Assembly (NCBI RefSeq): GCF_021390325.1 | Contig: NZ_JAJUWU010000023.1 | Span: 61,263 to 125,262, forward strand | Source of the DNA: Jiella avicenniae | Lineage (GTDB): Bacteria > Pseudomonadota > Alphaproteobacteria > Rhizobiales > Rhizobiaceae | Length of the DNA: 64,000 nt | Reading direction: 5' to 3' | Shown here: positions 48,575-60,987 of the stretch, in pieces | Position numbering within the stretch: the stretch's first letter is position 1 | How the letters are laid out: every line of letters begins with the position of its first letter | Position numbers and translations under genes: made by a program | The notes under the pieces: model-generated | The model's database searches: none | Seen by the model: the letters and a program-made list of their open reading frames with translations, nothing else | What the model was told of the DNA's origin: nothing

Positions 48575-49348
48575 TCAGGCCGTGCCGCTCGCAAGTGCGG
48601 AGGCAAGGCCGGGCCCCACCCGGGCGAAGACCAGGACGTCGACGTCCAGCGCGCCGGCCCGCTTCAGGGCCCGCGTCGCGCTCGCCGCCGTCGCGCCGGT
48701 CGTATAGACGTCGTCGATCAGGAGCACCCGCCGCCCCTCGATCTCGAAACGGCGGGGATCGGCGACGCGGAAAGCCCCCCGGACGTTCTCCTGGCGCTGC
48801 TTGTGGCCGAGCCCGACCTGGCTGCGCGTCGCCTTGACCCGTTTCAGCGCCAGCGGCGCGAAGGCGACGCCGGAGTGCTTGGCGACGTGCCGGCCGAGTT
48901 CGGCCGACTGGTTGAAGCGCCGCCGCCACAGCCGCCCGGCATGCAGCGGCACCGGCACGACGACCTCGGCCTCGGCGATGAGCTCGGTCCCGGCCCGGCG
49001 CATCCAGCCGGCCATCAACGGCACGAGATCGGTGCGGTCGCCGTATTTGAGGGCGGTGACCAGATGCGACGCGAGGTCCTGATAGAGGACGGCGGCTCTC
49101 AGCCTTGCGAAGGGCGGCGGCTCGGCGATCGCCTCGGCGGAGAGGAAGCCCCGGCCGAGGTCGTAGGAGAACGGCAGGCCGAGCACCTCGCAATAGGGCC
49201 GCTCGATGAAGCGCAGCTTCGTCCAGCATTCCGGGCAGACGCTGCCCGCCCGCGTCACGGCGCTCTGGCAGCCGGCGCAGATCGCCGGAAACAGCAGCCG
49301 CCCGAGGGAGTTGCCGATCGCGGCCCTTCCGCGCTTGAAAAGGTGCAT
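48575..49348 (-). CDS. comF: ComF family phosphoribosyltransferase-like protein
   Basis: 257 aa. N-terminal double zinc finger (CAGC...CPEC), then a type I phosphoribosyltransferase fold with the PRPP loop VLLIDDVYTTGATAASATRAL and FNQSAELGRHVAKHSG. ComF proteins act in DNA uptake in Firmicutes and Haemophilus; in alphaproteobacteria the role is uncertain. The start MHLFKRGRAAIG is chosen by conservation. It is the first gene of the grx-nitrilase-DUF1178 unit and divergent from the methyltransferase gene, a Hyphomicrobiales-typical layout. Confidence 0.9.
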   Translation of the reverse strand: MHLFKRGRAAIGNSLGRLLFPAICAGCQSAVTRAGSVCPECWTKLRFIERPYCEVLGLPFSYDLGRGFLSAEAIAEPPPFARLRAAVLYQDLASHLVTALKYGDRTDLVPLMAGWMRRAGTELIAEAEVVVPVPLHAGRLWRRRFNQSAELGRHVAKHSGVAFAPLALKRVKATRSQVGLGHKQRQENVRGAFRVADPRRFEIEGRRVLLIDDVYTTGATAASATRALKRAGALDVDVLVFARVGPGLASALASGTA

Positions 49349-49497
49349 CGTCTTCGATCCACTGGCACGGCGGCCGCTTTTCGCCGCCGCCCGGCGTGGC
49401 CACCGGTCGCCACGCATCCTCCATGCCTTGACGCCATTCCACCTGCAGACAGCTATCGCCGTCAAGACGGTATCAGCGACGAGCGAATCGTAACGTC

Positions 49498-50397
49498 ATG
49501 TCACAATCCCCCCAGCCGATCCCCTTCGACCGTGCGCTTCTCGATCGGCGACGGCAACGCTGGCTCGCGAAAAATCGCCAGCCGGGCGTCGAGTTCCTCC
49601 TCGAAGCCGCTGCCGACGAGCTCTACGACCGGCTCGCCGTCGTCGAGCGGCGCTTTCCCGTCGCCGTCGATCTCGGCGGAACGTTCGGCCAGATGGCCCG
49701 GCGGCTGCGGGACGGCGGGCGCTGCGACAGCGTCGTCAGGATCGAGCGTCTCGGCTTTCTCCTCGGCGGCGATCCGCTCGCCGTCGTCGGCGACGAGGAA
49801 TTCCTGCCGCTCAAGCCCGAAAGCGTCGATCTCGTCGCCTCCTGCCTGTCGATGCAGTTCGTCAACGACGTGCCGGGCATGCTGGCGCAGATCCGCCGGG
49901 CGCTGCGGCCGGACGGGCTGTTCACCGCGGCGCTGTTCGGCGGCGAGACCCTGCACGAATTGCGGGCGTCGCTGCTCCAGGCGGAGAGCGAGGTCTTCGG
50001 CGGCGTCTCGCCGCGGGTGCTTCCCTTCGCCGAGGTGCGCGAGGCGGGAGCGTTGCTGCAGCGCGCCGGCTTCGCACTGCCGGTCGCCGACATCGAGCGG
50101 CTGACGGTGCGCTACGACACGCTGTTCGATCTGGCGAGGGACCTTCGCGGCATGGGCGCCGCCAACGTCCTCGCCGAGCGCTCGCGCCGGCCGGCAAGCC
50201 GCCGCTTCTTCCTGCGCGCCGCCGAAATCTATGCCGAGCGCTACGCCGATCCGGACGGGCGGATCCGCGCCAGCTTCGACGTCCTCTATCTGTCGGGATG
50301 GGCGCCGCACGAAAGCCAGCAGAAGCCGCTGCGGCCGGGCAGCGCCAGGACGAGCCTCGCGGCGGCGCTCAAGGACCGCTCGTCGGACCTGTCCTGA
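49498..50397 (+). CDS. class I SAM-dependent methyltransferase (BioC/NDUFAF5-like)
   Basis: 299 aa. SAM motif I is degenerate (VAVDLGGTFGQMARRL). Later blocks are ESVDLVASCLSMQFVNDVPGMLAQIRRALRPDGLF and GGETLHELRASLLQAE, which resemble the BioC and mitochondrial NDUFAF5 group. NDUFAF5 modifies complex I subunit NDUFS7; whether this protein does that, or acts in biotin synthesis, cannot be decided. It is monocistronic and divergent from comF, an arrangement I recall from other Hyphomicrobiales. Confidence 0.85.
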   Translation: MSQSPQPIPFDRALLDRRRQRWLAKNRQPGVEFLLEAAADELYDRLAVVERRFPVAVDLGGTFGQMARRLRDGGRCDSVVRIERLGFLLGGDPLAVVGDEEFLPLKPESVDLVASCLSMQFVNDVPGMLAQIRRALRPDGLFTAALFGGETLHELRASLLQAESEVFGGVSPRVLPFAEVREAGALLQRAGFALPVADIERLTVRYDTLFDLARDLRGMGAANVLAERSRRPASRRFFLRAAEIYAERYADPDGRIRASFDVLYLSGWAPHESQQKPLRPGSARTSLAAALKDRSSDLS

Positions 50398-50472
50398 GGT
50401 CTCGAGGCGGGCGAGGATCGCGACCGCCGCAGACGTGACCGAACGAGGGCTGCGAGGTGCCGGAGCAGGCCG

Positions 50473-50670
50473 CTACTTGCCCATCGCATCGCCGATGGTG
50501 GTGGCAAGCGTCTCCAGCGGCTCCTTGAGGAGCGGGAAGGCGGCGAGGATGCCGATCGCCATGACGACGCCGATGATGCCGTATTCGATCGCCGTCGCGC
50601 CGTGCTCGTTGCGGCCGAAGCGCCGGAAGCTCGTCATCGCCCGAGGCGCCATTGCCACGAGCGGGCCCAT
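50473..50670 (-). CDS. Flp-family type IVb pilin, distant from the tad locus
   Basis: 65 aa. The prepilin junction NEHG/ATAIEYG has the Gly, Glu+5 and Tyr+6 that define Flp pilins, followed by a 20-residue hydrophobic helix (IIGVVMAIGILAAFPLL) and a short tail. After cleavage by a prepilin peptidase it would be the pilus subunit. The ATG overlaps the stop of the upstream gene by one base (TGATG), with AGGGA 9 nt before it; internal ATGs at 50652 and 50637 are alternatives. It is separated by about 9 kb from cpaB-tadC. Confidence 0.88.
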   Translation of the reverse strand: MGPLVAMAPRAMTSFRRFGRNEHGATAIEYGIIGVVMAIGILAAFPLLKEPLETLATTIGDAMGK

Positions 50671-50996
50671 CAGCATGATCCCTGGCGGCTGCCGTCGGCA
50701 AACAGGATGCAGGGGCCGCTGCCCGGCGCCTGCAGGACGCTGCGATGAACGGTATATCGGCGGGGTGCGGAGGAGATCGAGCCGGTGATCGTCATGTCGA
50801 GATCGGGGCCGCCCGCGGCAAAACGCGTCGCCGTCCCGCGATCGGCGATGGGGACGACGATCAGCGCCAGCGCGATGAAGGCGCCGGCGAAAAGCAGGCT
50901 CGCCCGCAGGACCAGCGAGCCGGAGGACGGCGACAGGCGATCCGGCAGACCGCCGTCATAGACGTCTGCCCCTTCAAGACGTTCACCCACGGTCAT
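50670..50996 (-). CDS. hypothetical single-span membrane protein upstream of the Flp pilin
   Basis: 108 aa. One clear membrane helix (about 31-50, LRASLLFAGAFIALALIVVP) is followed by a roughly 55-residue soluble tail ending SGPCILFADGSRQGSC. The ATG has GAGGTGATGCG upstream, and the stop overlaps the pilin start, so the two are coupled. No family is recognised. The position suggests a role in pilus biogenesis or a pseudopilin-like accessory, which is inference only. Confidence 0.65.
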   Translation of the reverse strand: MTVGERLEGADVYDGGLPDRLSPSSGSLVLRASLLFAGAFIALALIVVPIADRGTATRFAAGGPDLDMTITGSISSAPRRYTVHRSVLQAPGSGPCILFADGSRQGSC

Positions 50997-51194
50997 CGCA
51001 TCACCTCAGGACCATCACCGCGGCGACTCTGGCAAGGAAGCCTGAACAACTGCTTAAGCGGGTGGCGGCGGGTTAAGGCTATCGCAACCGATGGTTTCCC
51101 CAAGGTAAATTTTCCGTTGCCCTCGTCGCGAGGGACGCCGGCCGTTCGTCTCGGCCCCCCTGCCGGACGAGGCCCGGGCGGTGGCTCGATGTCC

Positions 51195-51638
51195 TCAGCG
51201 GCCCGGTTCGACGAGGTCGATCAGATGGGCGATCAGCGGCGCGTCGGCCGGCGGCATCGGATAGTCCCGCAAGGCCTTCGGCCGAACCCATTTCAGCGCC
51301 TGCCCCTCGCGCGAGGTCGGCATGCCCTCGTAGCGCCGGCAGACGAAGAGCGGCATCACGAGGTGAAACTCCTCATAGGCATGGCTGGCGAAGGTCAGCG
51401 GCGCGAGACAGGCTTCCTTCGTGACGACGCCGAGTTCCTCGCCGAGCTCGCGGATCAGCGCCGCCTCGGGCGACTCCCCCGGCTCCACCTTGCCGCCCGG
51501 AAACTCCCAGAGGCCGGCAAGCGCCTTGCCCTCCGGCCGCTGGGCGATGAGGACGCGTCCGTCGGGGTCGAGGAGCGCGCAGGCGACGACGAGGAGAAGC
51601 CGCCGGCCCGGAGCCTTACCGCTCGCCTCGGCGCTCAC
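51195..51638 (-). CDS. mutT: NUDIX hydrolase, MutT type (8-oxo-dGTP diphosphatase)
   Basis: 147 aa. The NUDIX box is complete (GGKVEPGESPEAALIRELGEELGV), preceded by VLIAQRPEGKALAGLWEFP, the MutT-typical substrate loop. It sanitises oxidised guanine nucleotides. The ATG overlaps the GNAT stop by 4 nt, and the argJ-GNAT-mutT order is a familiar alphaproteobacterial arrangement. Confidence 0.92.
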   Translation of the reverse strand: MSAEASGKAPGRRLLLVVACALLDPDGRVLIAQRPEGKALAGLWEFPGGKVEPGESPEAALIRELGEELGVVTKEACLAPLTFASHAYEEFHLVMPLFVCRRYEGMPTSREGQALKWVRPKALRDYPMPPADAPLIAHLIDLVEPGR

Positions 51639-52423
51639 GGGCGCTCACCCGGCGGCGCCCGGTAGACGTAGCGATAGGCCTCCTTGAAGCCGAGCCGTCC
51701 ATACAGCGCCAGGCCGGCCTCGTTGTCGGCCTCGACCTGCACCCAGCCGGTCTTGGCGCCCTTGTGCATGGAAAAGCGCAAGGCGGTGCGCACCAGGTCG
51801 AGGCCGATCCCCCGGCGCTGGTGGTCCGGCGCGACGGCGACGTCGAGCAGGCCGCAGAGGTCGTTGTCCTGGATCGCCAGCGCCACGGCGATCGGCCGGC
51901 CCTCGCCGCTCTCGCAGACGAACATGCCGCAGGGAGGGCGGATGGCGCCGAGGATCTCGGCGAGCCCCGAGCGCATCGAGGTCGGCCGGCCGTGGACGGC
52001 GAGGCTCGCCTCGATGTAGCGGTTGCTGTCGCGGATCGGGATCCGCTCGTGCGAGCCTTCGAGGTCGATCGTCGCCATGTCGGCCGTCATGACGAGCGAT
52101 TCGCCGAAGCGCTGCCAGCCCTCGGCGTCGAGATGGTCGACGAGTTCGCGCGGCGCCAGCGGCGACTGGCGCACGATCACCGTCCGCCCCGCCTCGGCGA
52201 AGGTCTTGCGCGCCCTGGCGAGGCGCTCGGGGATGTCGGTCGTATCGGAGGGATCGAGCGGATTGATCGAGTTCAGGCGCTTGGCCGGGAACGACCGGGT
52301 CAGCCGCACCGCCCAGGTGCCGTCGAAGGCGGTCCGCGTCGCCGGCCAGGCCCGGAAGCCCGCCGCCTCGAGGCGCCGGACGACCGCGAACTGCCGCATC
52401 TTGTCAGCTTCGGTAATCGCCAT
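51635..52423 (-). CDS. GNAT family N-acetyltransferase (argJ-linked)
   Basis: 262 aa. The C-terminal GNAT domain has the acetyl-CoA loop [21 protein letters not shown] and [27 protein letters not shown]. The N-terminal about 120 residues are divergent and may be a second, degenerate GNAT fold. The preferred ATG (52423) lies 20 nt inside argJ, preceded by GGAGTAC; an internal ATG at 52399, after the argJ stop, is possible. It is linked to arginine biosynthesis by position only. Acceptor unknown. Confidence 0.85.
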   Translation of the reverse strand: MAITEADKMRQFAVVRRLEAAGFRAWPATRTAFDGTWAVRLTRSFPAKRLNSINPLDPSDTTDIPERLARARKTFAEAGRTVIVRQSPLAPRELVDHLDAEGWQRFGESLVMTADMATIDLEGSHERIPIRDSNRYIEASLAVHGRPTSMRSGLAEILGAIRPPCGMFVCESGEGRPIAVALAIQDNDLCGLLDVAVAPDHQRRGIGLDLVRTALRFSMHKGAKTGWVQVEADNEAGLALYGRLGFKEAYRYVYRAPPGERP

Positions 52424-53645
52424 TGATCGCGACGTACTCCTTGGTGAGGTCGCAGCCATAGACCGTCCAGCGGCCGTTTCCGAGCCCGAGTTCCACCCTG
52501 ATGGGGATTTCGGCGCGCCGCATGACGGCGGAGGCGGCCTGTTCGGAATAGTCCGGGTCGCGCTCGCCATCGACGGCGACGCGCACCTCGCCGAAATGGA
52601 TCGCGAGGCGGTCCCGGTCGGCCTCCTCGCCGGCCTTGCCGACGGCCATCACCACCCGGCCCCAATTGGCGTCCTCGCCGGCGACCGCCGTCTTGACCAG
52701 CGGCGAATTGGCGATCGACAGGGCGATCCTTTTGGCCGCGGCATCGCTCGCCGCCCCCTCGACGGTGACGACGATCTCCTTGCGGGCGCCCTCGCCGTCC
52801 CGCGCCACCTGACGGGCGAGATCGAGGAGAAGTGCGCCGAGCGCCGCGCGGAAGTCCGAAAGACGCGGATCGGCCGAGTCGGAGATCTCCGGACAGCCGC
52901 GGTCGCGCGCAGCGCCGGTGGCGAAGAACAGAAGCGTGTCGGAGGTGGAGGTGTCGCTGTCGACGGTGACGGAATTGAAGCTCGGCTCGACGGCGTCCCG
53001 CAGCATCGCCTGGAGAGCGGGCGCTGCGATCGGCGCGTCGGTGGCGAGGAAGGACAGCATCGTCGCCATGTCCGGCGCGATCATCCCGGCACCCTTGGCG
53101 ATGCCGTTGATCGTCACCGCGACGCCGTCGATCGCCGCCGTCGCGGTCGCCACCTTGGGATAGGTGTCGGTCGTCATGATCGCCTCGGCCGCCGCGCGCC
53201 AGCGGTCTTCCTCGGCCGCGCCGGCAAGGCCCGACAGGAGATGAGCGAAGCGGCCGGCATCGAGCGGCTCGCCGATGACGCCGGTCGAGGCGAGAAACAC
53301 TTCGGACGGCGCGCAGCCGGCGGCCCCCGCCGCCGCTTCGGCCGTCGCCCTGGTCGACTCGCGCCCGCGCTTGCCGGTGAAGGCGTTGGCGTTGCCGGAA
53401 TTGACGACGAGGGCCCGGGCCGTGCCGCCGGCAAGGTTCGCCCGGCAGAGATCGACCGGGGCGGAGGGGCATTTCGACCGGGTGAACACGCCGGCGACGC
53501 TCGCCGGCCGGTCGAACACCATCATCAGGAGGTCGGTGCGGTTCTTGTATTTGATGCCGGCCTCGGCGGTGGCGATGCGCAGGCCGGGGATCGCCGGCAG
53601 GACGGCAAAGGCCTTCGGTGCGAGCGGGGAGACGGTATGGGTCAT
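52404..53645 (-). CDS. argJ: bifunctional ornithine acetyltransferase / N-acetylglutamate synthase
   Basis: 413 aa proenzyme. The self-cleavage site is Ala-Thr195 in [16 protein letters not shown], giving alpha and beta chains with Thr as nucleophile. Other blocks are [37 protein letters not shown] and [17 protein letters not shown]. It transfers the acetyl group from N-acetylornithine to glutamate in the cyclic arginine pathway. It lies 121 nt after the parvulin gene. Confidence 0.96.
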   Translation of the reverse strand: MTHTVSPLAPKAFAVLPAIPGLRIATAEAGIKYKNRTDLLMMVFDRPASVAGVFTRSKCPSAPVDLCRANLAGGTARALVVNSGNANAFTGKRGRESTRATAEAAAGAAGCAPSEVFLASTGVIGEPLDAGRFAHLLSGLAGAAEEDRWRAAAEAIMTTDTYPKVATATAAIDGVAVTINGIAKGAGMIAPDMATMLSFLATDAPIAAPALQAMLRDAVEPSFNSVTVDSDTSTSDTLLFFATGAARDRGCPEISDSADPRLSDFRAALGALLLDLARQVARDGEGARKEIVVTVEGAASDAAAKRIALSIANSPLVKTAVAGEDANWGRVVMAVGKAGEEADRDRLAIHFGEVRVAVDGERDPDYSEQAASAVMRRAEIPIRVELGLGNGRWTVYGCDLTKEYVAINGDYRS

Positions 53646-53766
53646 CGCGAGGCTTCCTGAGAACGGGCACGAAGGCTGCTGGCGCCGGGCCGCCGACGGG
53701 GGCAGCCGGAGCGCGGGTCCCAAAGGGTCGGGCGGGGACGGGTGAAGGTCCGTCCCCCCGGCCGGG

Positions 53767-54654
53767 TCAGTTCGCCGAGCCGGTGCCGCCGGCCGCCGGC
53801 TCGCCGCCCTCGATCTCCTTCTCGATCGCGTCGACCTGCGCCTTCATCTTCGGATCGACATAGTCGACGCCGAGTTCCTGACGGGCCTTGCCGACCATCG
53901 CCATGTACTTCTCGCGCAGCACGAGCTGGCGCAGCTGGTCCTTGACCTGGTCGAACTCCGGCGCCGGCGCGTCGCGGGTCTCCTCGACCTCGATCACGTG
54001 CCAGCCGAACTGCGTCTCGACCGGCTCCTTGGTGTATTCGCCGGGCTTCAGCGCGAAGGCGGCCTTCTCGAAGGCCGGCACCATCTGGCCCTGACCGAAG
54101 AAGCCGAGGTCGCCGCCGTCGGGGCCAGATGGGCCGGTGGACTTCTCCTTGGCGACCGTCTCGAAATCGGCGCCGCCCTCGAGTTCCTTGACGACCGCTT
54201 CGGCCTCCTCCTTGGTCTTCAGGAGGATGTGCCGCGCATGCACCTCCTTGCGCGGCGCCATCGCGGCGATTTCCTTCTCGTAGCGCGCCTTCAGCTCGTC
54301 TTCGGACACGTTGGCGACGCCGTTTTTGGCGAAATAGGCATTGTGCAGCGTGCGGTCGCGGTCGAACTGGAGCTGCGCCGCAACGGCCGGGTCGTCGCCG
54401 AGCTTGGCCTTCGCGGCCTCGGCTGCGAGCGCCTTGATGTCGATCAGCGCCGAGAGAACGGCAAAGCGCCGCCGCTCTTCCGGCATCGACTGGAACTGCG
54501 GGCCGAGTTCGGCCTCGGCGGCTTTCAGCTCGGCCTCGGTGACCTTGTCCTTGCCGATCGTGGCGATCACGTCGGCATCGGCTGCCGAGGCGACCTGACC
54601 GGCGGCGATCATGATCACGCCTGCCGACAAAAGGGCGGCGAGTTGTCTTACCAT
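53767..54654 (-). CDS. PpiC/SurA-type periplasmic peptidyl-prolyl isomerase (parvulin)
   Basis: 295 aa with a signal peptide (cleavage near residue 24, ASA-A). The N-terminal chaperone-like helical region is followed by a parvulin domain: [46 protein letters not shown] and [11 protein letters not shown]. The C-terminus is charged and ends in a Gly/Ala tail. It assists folding of secreted proteins in the periplasm; it lies divergent from secA with 282 nt between, so export and folding genes are adjacent. A start at MVRQLAALL is supported by the signal peptide. Confidence 0.92.
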   Translation of the reverse strand: MVRQLAALLSAGVIMIAAGQVASAADADVIATIGKDKVTEAELKAAEAELGPQFQSMPEERRRFAVLSALIDIKALAAEAAKAKLGDDPAVAAQLQFDRDRTLHNAYFAKNGVANVSEDELKARYEKEIAAMAPRKEVHARHILLKTKEEAEAVVKELEGGADFETVAKEKSTGPSGPDGGDLGFFGQGQMVPAFEKAAFALKPGEYTKEPVETQFGWHVIEVEETRDAPAPEFDQVKDQLRQLVLREKYMAMVGKARQELGVDYVDPKMKAQVDAIEKEIEGGEPAAGGTGSAN

Positions 54655-54936
54655 CGGGAGCGTTCCTTCCAGGGACACGAGATGAAACGGATCGAACCGG
54701 CCTTCGGCATGCCGCACTCTTCGGGCCCTCGGCCGGCCGCCACCCGCCACGCCGGCAATGGCCGACGTTGACATCGGATTTTCCCCCTCTTATCTCTCGC
54801 GCCAACTGAAAGTCCAGCCGCCTTCCGCTGAGATTGCAGGCTCCCGACATCGCCAGGATCGAACGGGATGGCGGCCGCGGCCGGCGTTCGAGCGGTGCCG
54901 CCGCCTCTCAAGAGAATTACTCGGAAGGACCCCTTC

Positions 54937-57657
<2,721 letters not shown>

Positions 57658-57710
57658 GCCGGATCGAGGCTGCGCCGGTCCCGGCCCGAGGGGGCGATCG
57701 GACCGGACAA

Positions 57711-57753
57711 TACGAAACCGTATAGAAACGGCCATCTGCCCGAATGACGGCGG
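57711..57753 (+). promoter_or_regulatory. duplicated upstream element, copy 1 (phosphatase/two-component operon)
   Basis: 43 bp beginning TACGAAACCGTATAGAAACG, near-identical to 60988-61031. It contains an ATACG-N4-CGTAT inverted repeat (57710-57723) and a TATAGA hexamer that could be a -10. The ATG of the first gene is about 73 nt from the inverted repeat, as in the second copy. Confidence 0.75.
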
Positions 57754-57795
57754 CGCTAGCCCGGTCAGGACGATCCTCCTGCCGGGCCAGTGCCG

Positions 57796-58392
57796 ATGCT
57801 TCGCCTTCCCAAGATCCTCCGCCGCGCCCTCCTTGCCCTCGCGGTCGTCGCGGCGCCGCCGCTCGGCTATGCCGGCTACCTGCGATCGACCGGCAACGTG
57901 CACACCGTCGAGCCCGATCGCGTCTATCGTTCGGGGCAGCTGGGCCCGGCCGCGCTGCAGCGCCTGATCGACGACAGGCACATCCGCTCCATCATCAACC
58001 TCAGGGGCGTGAACCCCGACCAGCAATGGTATCGCGACGAGCTGCTGGTCGCGGACGAGAACGGGGTGAAGGAAATCAGCATCGGGATTTCGGCCCGCAA
58101 GGAGCCGAGCCTTGCCACCCTGCGGCGGATCGAGGCCGCCATGCGGACCGCACCGAAGCCGCTGCTCATCCACTGCATGGGCGGCGCCGACCGCTCGGGG
58201 CTCGCCAGCGCGATCTACGACTATGCCATCGGCGGACGGACGGCCGAGGTGGCCCGCGGCCAGCTCTCCTTCGCCTACGGGCATTTTCCCTGGCTGCTCG
58301 GCGAAACTGCCGCTATGGATCGAGCCTTCGACGATTTCGTGCAACAGATGGACGCGTCGAAGGATCCCGCCGCGGGAGAGACCAGCGAATGA
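57796..58392 (+). CDS. dual-specificity/tyrosine phosphatase-like protein
   Basis: 198 aa. An N-terminal hydrophobic helix (about 11-25, LLALAVVAAPPLGYAGY) acts as anchor or uncleaved signal. The catalytic P-loop HCX5RS is HCMGGADRS (Cys127, Arg133). RVYRSGQLGPAALQRL and IRSIINLRGVN are typical of the DSP family near the WD/general-acid region. It probably acts in the periplasm on phospho-tyrosine, -serine or an inositol/lipid phosphate. A GTG two codons upstream is an alternative start. Its stop overlaps the response-regulator ATG (ATGA), so it is the first gene of a four-gene operon. Confidence 0.85.
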   Translation: MLRLPKILRRALLALAVVAAPPLGYAGYLRSTGNVHTVEPDRVYRSGQLGPAALQRLIDDRHIRSIINLRGVNPDQQWYRDELLVADENGVKEISIGISARKEPSLATLRRIEAAMRTAPKPLLIHCMGGADRSGLASAIYDYAIGGRTAEVARGQLSFAYGHFPWLLGETAAMDRAFDDFVQQMDASKDPAAGETSE

Positions 58393-59066
58393 AGGTTCTC
58401 GTCATCGAGGACGACGCCTCCACCGCCGACTACGTCGTCATCGGCCTGAAGGAAGAGGGTCACGATCCCGACCACGCCGCTTCGGGGCCGATCGGCCTCG
58501 AACTGGCCTGTACGCGCGACTACGACGCCGTCGTCGTCGACCGGATGCTGCCGGCTCTCGACGGCCTGTCGATCGTCCGGGCTTTGCGCTCCTCGGGCCG
58601 GGACACGCCGGTGATCTTCCTGACCTCGGTCTCCGGCCTCGACGACCGGGTCGAGGGGCTGGAGGCCGGCGCCGACGACTATCTGGTGAAACCCTTCGCC
58701 TTTTCCGAGCTGATGGCGCGGCTGAACGCCCTGGCGCGACGCTCGCCGCTGAGGCGCGAGGAGACCGTCCTCAAGGTCGGCGATCTCGAGATGAACCTCA
58801 TCGCCCGCACGGTGAAGCGCGAAGGCCGGGACATCGATCTGCAGCCGCGCGAGTTCCGGCTCCTCGAATACATGATGCGCAATCGCGGCCGGGTCCTCAC
58901 CCGCACGATGCTGCTCGAGCGGGTGTGGGATTTTCACTTCGATCCGAAGACCAACGTCGTCGAGACCCATGTCAGCCGCCTGCGCTCGAAGGTCGACAAG
59001 CCCTTCGCCGGCGAGATGATCCGCACCGTCCGCGGTTCGGGCTACGTGCTGAACGTGCCGGCCTGA
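58389..59066 (+). CDS. OmpR-family response regulator (phosphatase-linked)
   Basis: 225 aa. Receiver: LVIEDDAST, phospho-Asp51 in VVVDRMLPALDGL, switch FLTSVSGLDDR, and Lys in DDYLVKPFAFSEL. The winged-helix domain has DLQPREFRLLEYMMRNRGRVLTRTMLLERVWDFHFDP and VETHVSRLRSKVD. This is the subgroup of OmpR-type regulators paired with short-sensor kinases. It overlaps the phosphatase stop by 4 nt and abuts the kinase gene. It is the obvious candidate to bind the duplicated element at 57711 and 60988. Confidence 0.94.
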   Translation: MKVLVIEDDASTADYVVIGLKEEGHDPDHAASGPIGLELACTRDYDAVVVDRMLPALDGLSIVRALRSSGRDTPVIFLTSVSGLDDRVEGLEAGADDYLVKPFAFSELMARLNALARRSPLRREETVLKVGDLEMNLIARTVKREGRDIDLQPREFRLLEYMMRNRGRVLTRTMLLERVWDFHFDPKTNVVETHVSRLRSKVDKPFAGEMIRTVRGSGYVLNVPA

Positions 59067-60467
59067 ATGATCTGGCCCGAAGAACTGCGCTCGATCTCGT
59101 TTCGCGTCGCGCTGATCTATACCGGCTTCTTCGTCGTCTCCGTCCTGGGGATCCTCGGCACGACCTACGTGATCGCCTCGAACGAACTGGCGAGCACCCT
59201 GCGCGCGCAGATCACCGAAGACATGGATCACCTCCGGCGGGCCCATGCCGCGGGGGGCGACGAGGGCCTTCGGGAAGACTTCGGCGAACTCGGCGAGGCG
59301 GCCTCCGAGGATCGCTTCTTCCTGGTTCTGAACGGCACCGGCGAAAGGCTCTTCGGCAACGTCCCGGCCGATCTCTGGCAGCCCGGCTGGCAGGATGGCC
59401 GGCTGGGCCGCCGGGCGATCGCGGCCTCGCCGGATCTTGCCGCCGCCGCCGCCCACAACGAGGACCACGAGGTGATCTTCCTCGCGCTGGGCGAAGCGAT
59501 CGGCCCGTACCGGGTGATGCTCGGGCGCAATTCCCACATCCTCGACGAGACTCAGGAGATCATTCTCTCGGCCATGTGGATCGGCGGTCTCGTCACCGCC
59601 GTGCTCGCCCTGATCGGCGGTTTCCTGGTCTCGCGGGGGCCCACCCGCCGGGTCGACGCGATCGCCCTCACGACGCGTCAGATCGTCGAGGGTCGGTTCG
59701 ACCTTCGCCTGCCGGTCTCGCGGCGCGGCGACGAACTCGACCGGCTGGCCGCCGACATCAACGCCATGCTGGCGCGCATCGAGATGCTGCTGTCGAGCCT
59801 CAGGCAGGTCTCGACCGACATCGCCCACGATCTGCGCACGCCGCTGGCGCGGCTGCGCCAGCGGCTCGACGCGGTGCGCCGCAAACCTCGCGCGGCCGGG
59901 GAATACGAGGCGGCGATCGACGCCGCGATCGAGGAGAGCGACGCAGCCATCGCCACCTTCCACGCCCTCCTGCGGATCGCCCAGATCGAGGCCGGAACCC
60001 GCCGCTCGCGCTTTCGCACCGTGGACCTCGCGGCGCTCGTCGAGAAGACCGCCGAGGTCTACGAGGAAGTCGCAGCGGATGCCGGCCACCGCCTCGTCGC
60101 CCGCGACCTCGACCGGGTCGACGTCGAGGGCGACGAGGAGCTTCTCACCCAGCTTCTCGCCAATCTGATCGAGAACGCCATCAATCACGTGCCCGCGCCC
60201 GGTCGCATCGAGATTACCCTCCGACGCGCCGGAGACCGCGTTCATCTCGACGTCGCGGACGACGGTCCGGGCGTGCCCGAGGCCGAGCGGGCGAAGATCT
60301 TTCGCCGGCTCTATCGTCTCGACCAGAGCCGCACGACACCCGGCAGCGGTCTCGGCCTCTCCCTCGTCGCCGCCATCGCAGAGCTGCACGGAGGCACGGC
60401 GACCGCCCTCGACAACCGGCCGGGCCTGCGGATACGAACCGACATGCCGCTCGCGCCAGCCGCATGA
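59067..60467 (+). CDS. membrane sensor histidine kinase
   Basis: 466 aa. Helices at about 12-35 and 167-188 enclose a roughly 130-residue periplasmic sensor. HAMP spans about 189-240, HisKA has His254 in STDIAHDLRTPLARL, and HATPase has NLIENAINHV, DDGPGVPE and PGSGLGLSLVAAIAELHGG. It autophosphorylates and feeds the adjacent regulator. It starts directly after the regulator's stop codon. The signal is unknown; the linked cytochrome b561 hints at a redox or membrane-stress input, as an inference. Confidence 0.93.
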   Translation: MIWPEELRSISFRVALIYTGFFVVSVLGILGTTYVIASNELASTLRAQITEDMDHLRRAHAAGGDEGLREDFGELGEAASEDRFFLVLNGTGERLFGNVPADLWQPGWQDGRLGRRAIAASPDLAAAAAHNEDHEVIFLALGEAIGPYRVMLGRNSHILDETQEIILSAMWIGGLVTAVLALIGGFLVSRGPTRRVDAIALTTRQIVEGRFDLRLPVSRRGDELDRLAADINAMLARIEMLLSSLRQVSTDIAHDLRTPLARLRQRLDAVRRKPRAAGEYEAAIDAAIEESDAAIATFHALLRIAQIEAGTRRSRFRTVDLAALVEKTAEVYEEVAADAGHRLVARDLDRVDVEGDEELLTQLLANLIENAINHVPAPGRIEITLRRAGDRVHLDVADDGPGVPEAERAKIFRRLYRLDQSRTTPGSGLGLSLVAAIAELHGGTATALDNRPGLRIRTDMPLAPAA

Positions 60468-60499
60468 AGCGGAAGGATTGGAAACCGGAAGGGCGAGCG

Positions 60500-60937
60500 A
60501 TGTCTGCGACCCTCGTCGGCGCCTGGCAGTTCTGGGCGCTTCTCGCCGCCGTCTTCGCCGCCTTGACGGCGATCCTCGCCAAGGTCGGCGTGGCGGACGT
60601 CCCGTCGGACCTCGCGACGCTCTTGCGCACCCTCGTCGTCGTGGCGCTCCTCGCGGCGATCGTCGCCGTCACGAAGCAGTGGCGCTCGCCGGCTTCGCTG
60701 CCCGGCCGCTCGCTCGTCTTCCTCGCTTTGTCCGGCTTCGCGACGGGCGCCTCGTGGCTCTGCTACTTCCGCGCCCTGAAGCTCGGCGACGCCGCCCGCG
60801 TCGCGCCGATCGACAAGCTCTCGGTGGTCCTCGTCGCGGTCTTCGGCGTCGTCTTTCTCGGCGAAAAGCTCACGCCGGCGAACTGGGCGGGCATCGCGCT
60901 CATCGCTCTCGGCGCCTGGCTGGTCACGCTGCGCTGA
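60500..60937 (+). CDS. single-domain EamA (DMT superfamily) transporter
   Basis: 145 aa with four or five hydrophobic helices. The EamA end motif GEKLTPANWAGIALIALGAWLV is clear. It represents half of a usual 10-TM drug/metabolite transporter, so it probably dimerises. The start MSATLVGAWQFW has GGAAGGGCGAG just upstream; an ATG at 60464, overlapping the kinase stop, would add 12 residues. It is the last gene of the phosphatase-regulator-kinase operon. Substrate unknown. Confidence 0.87.
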   Translation: MSATLVGAWQFWALLAAVFAALTAILAKVGVADVPSDLATLLRTLVVVALLAAIVAVTKQWRSPASLPGRSLVFLALSGFATGASWLCYFRALKLGDAARVAPIDKLSVVLVAVFGVVFLGEKLTPANWAGIALIALGAWLVTLR

Positions 60938-60987
60938 GCCGATCCCGCCGGCGTGGACGCCGAACTCGCGCCTCGGGCCCCGGCGAT

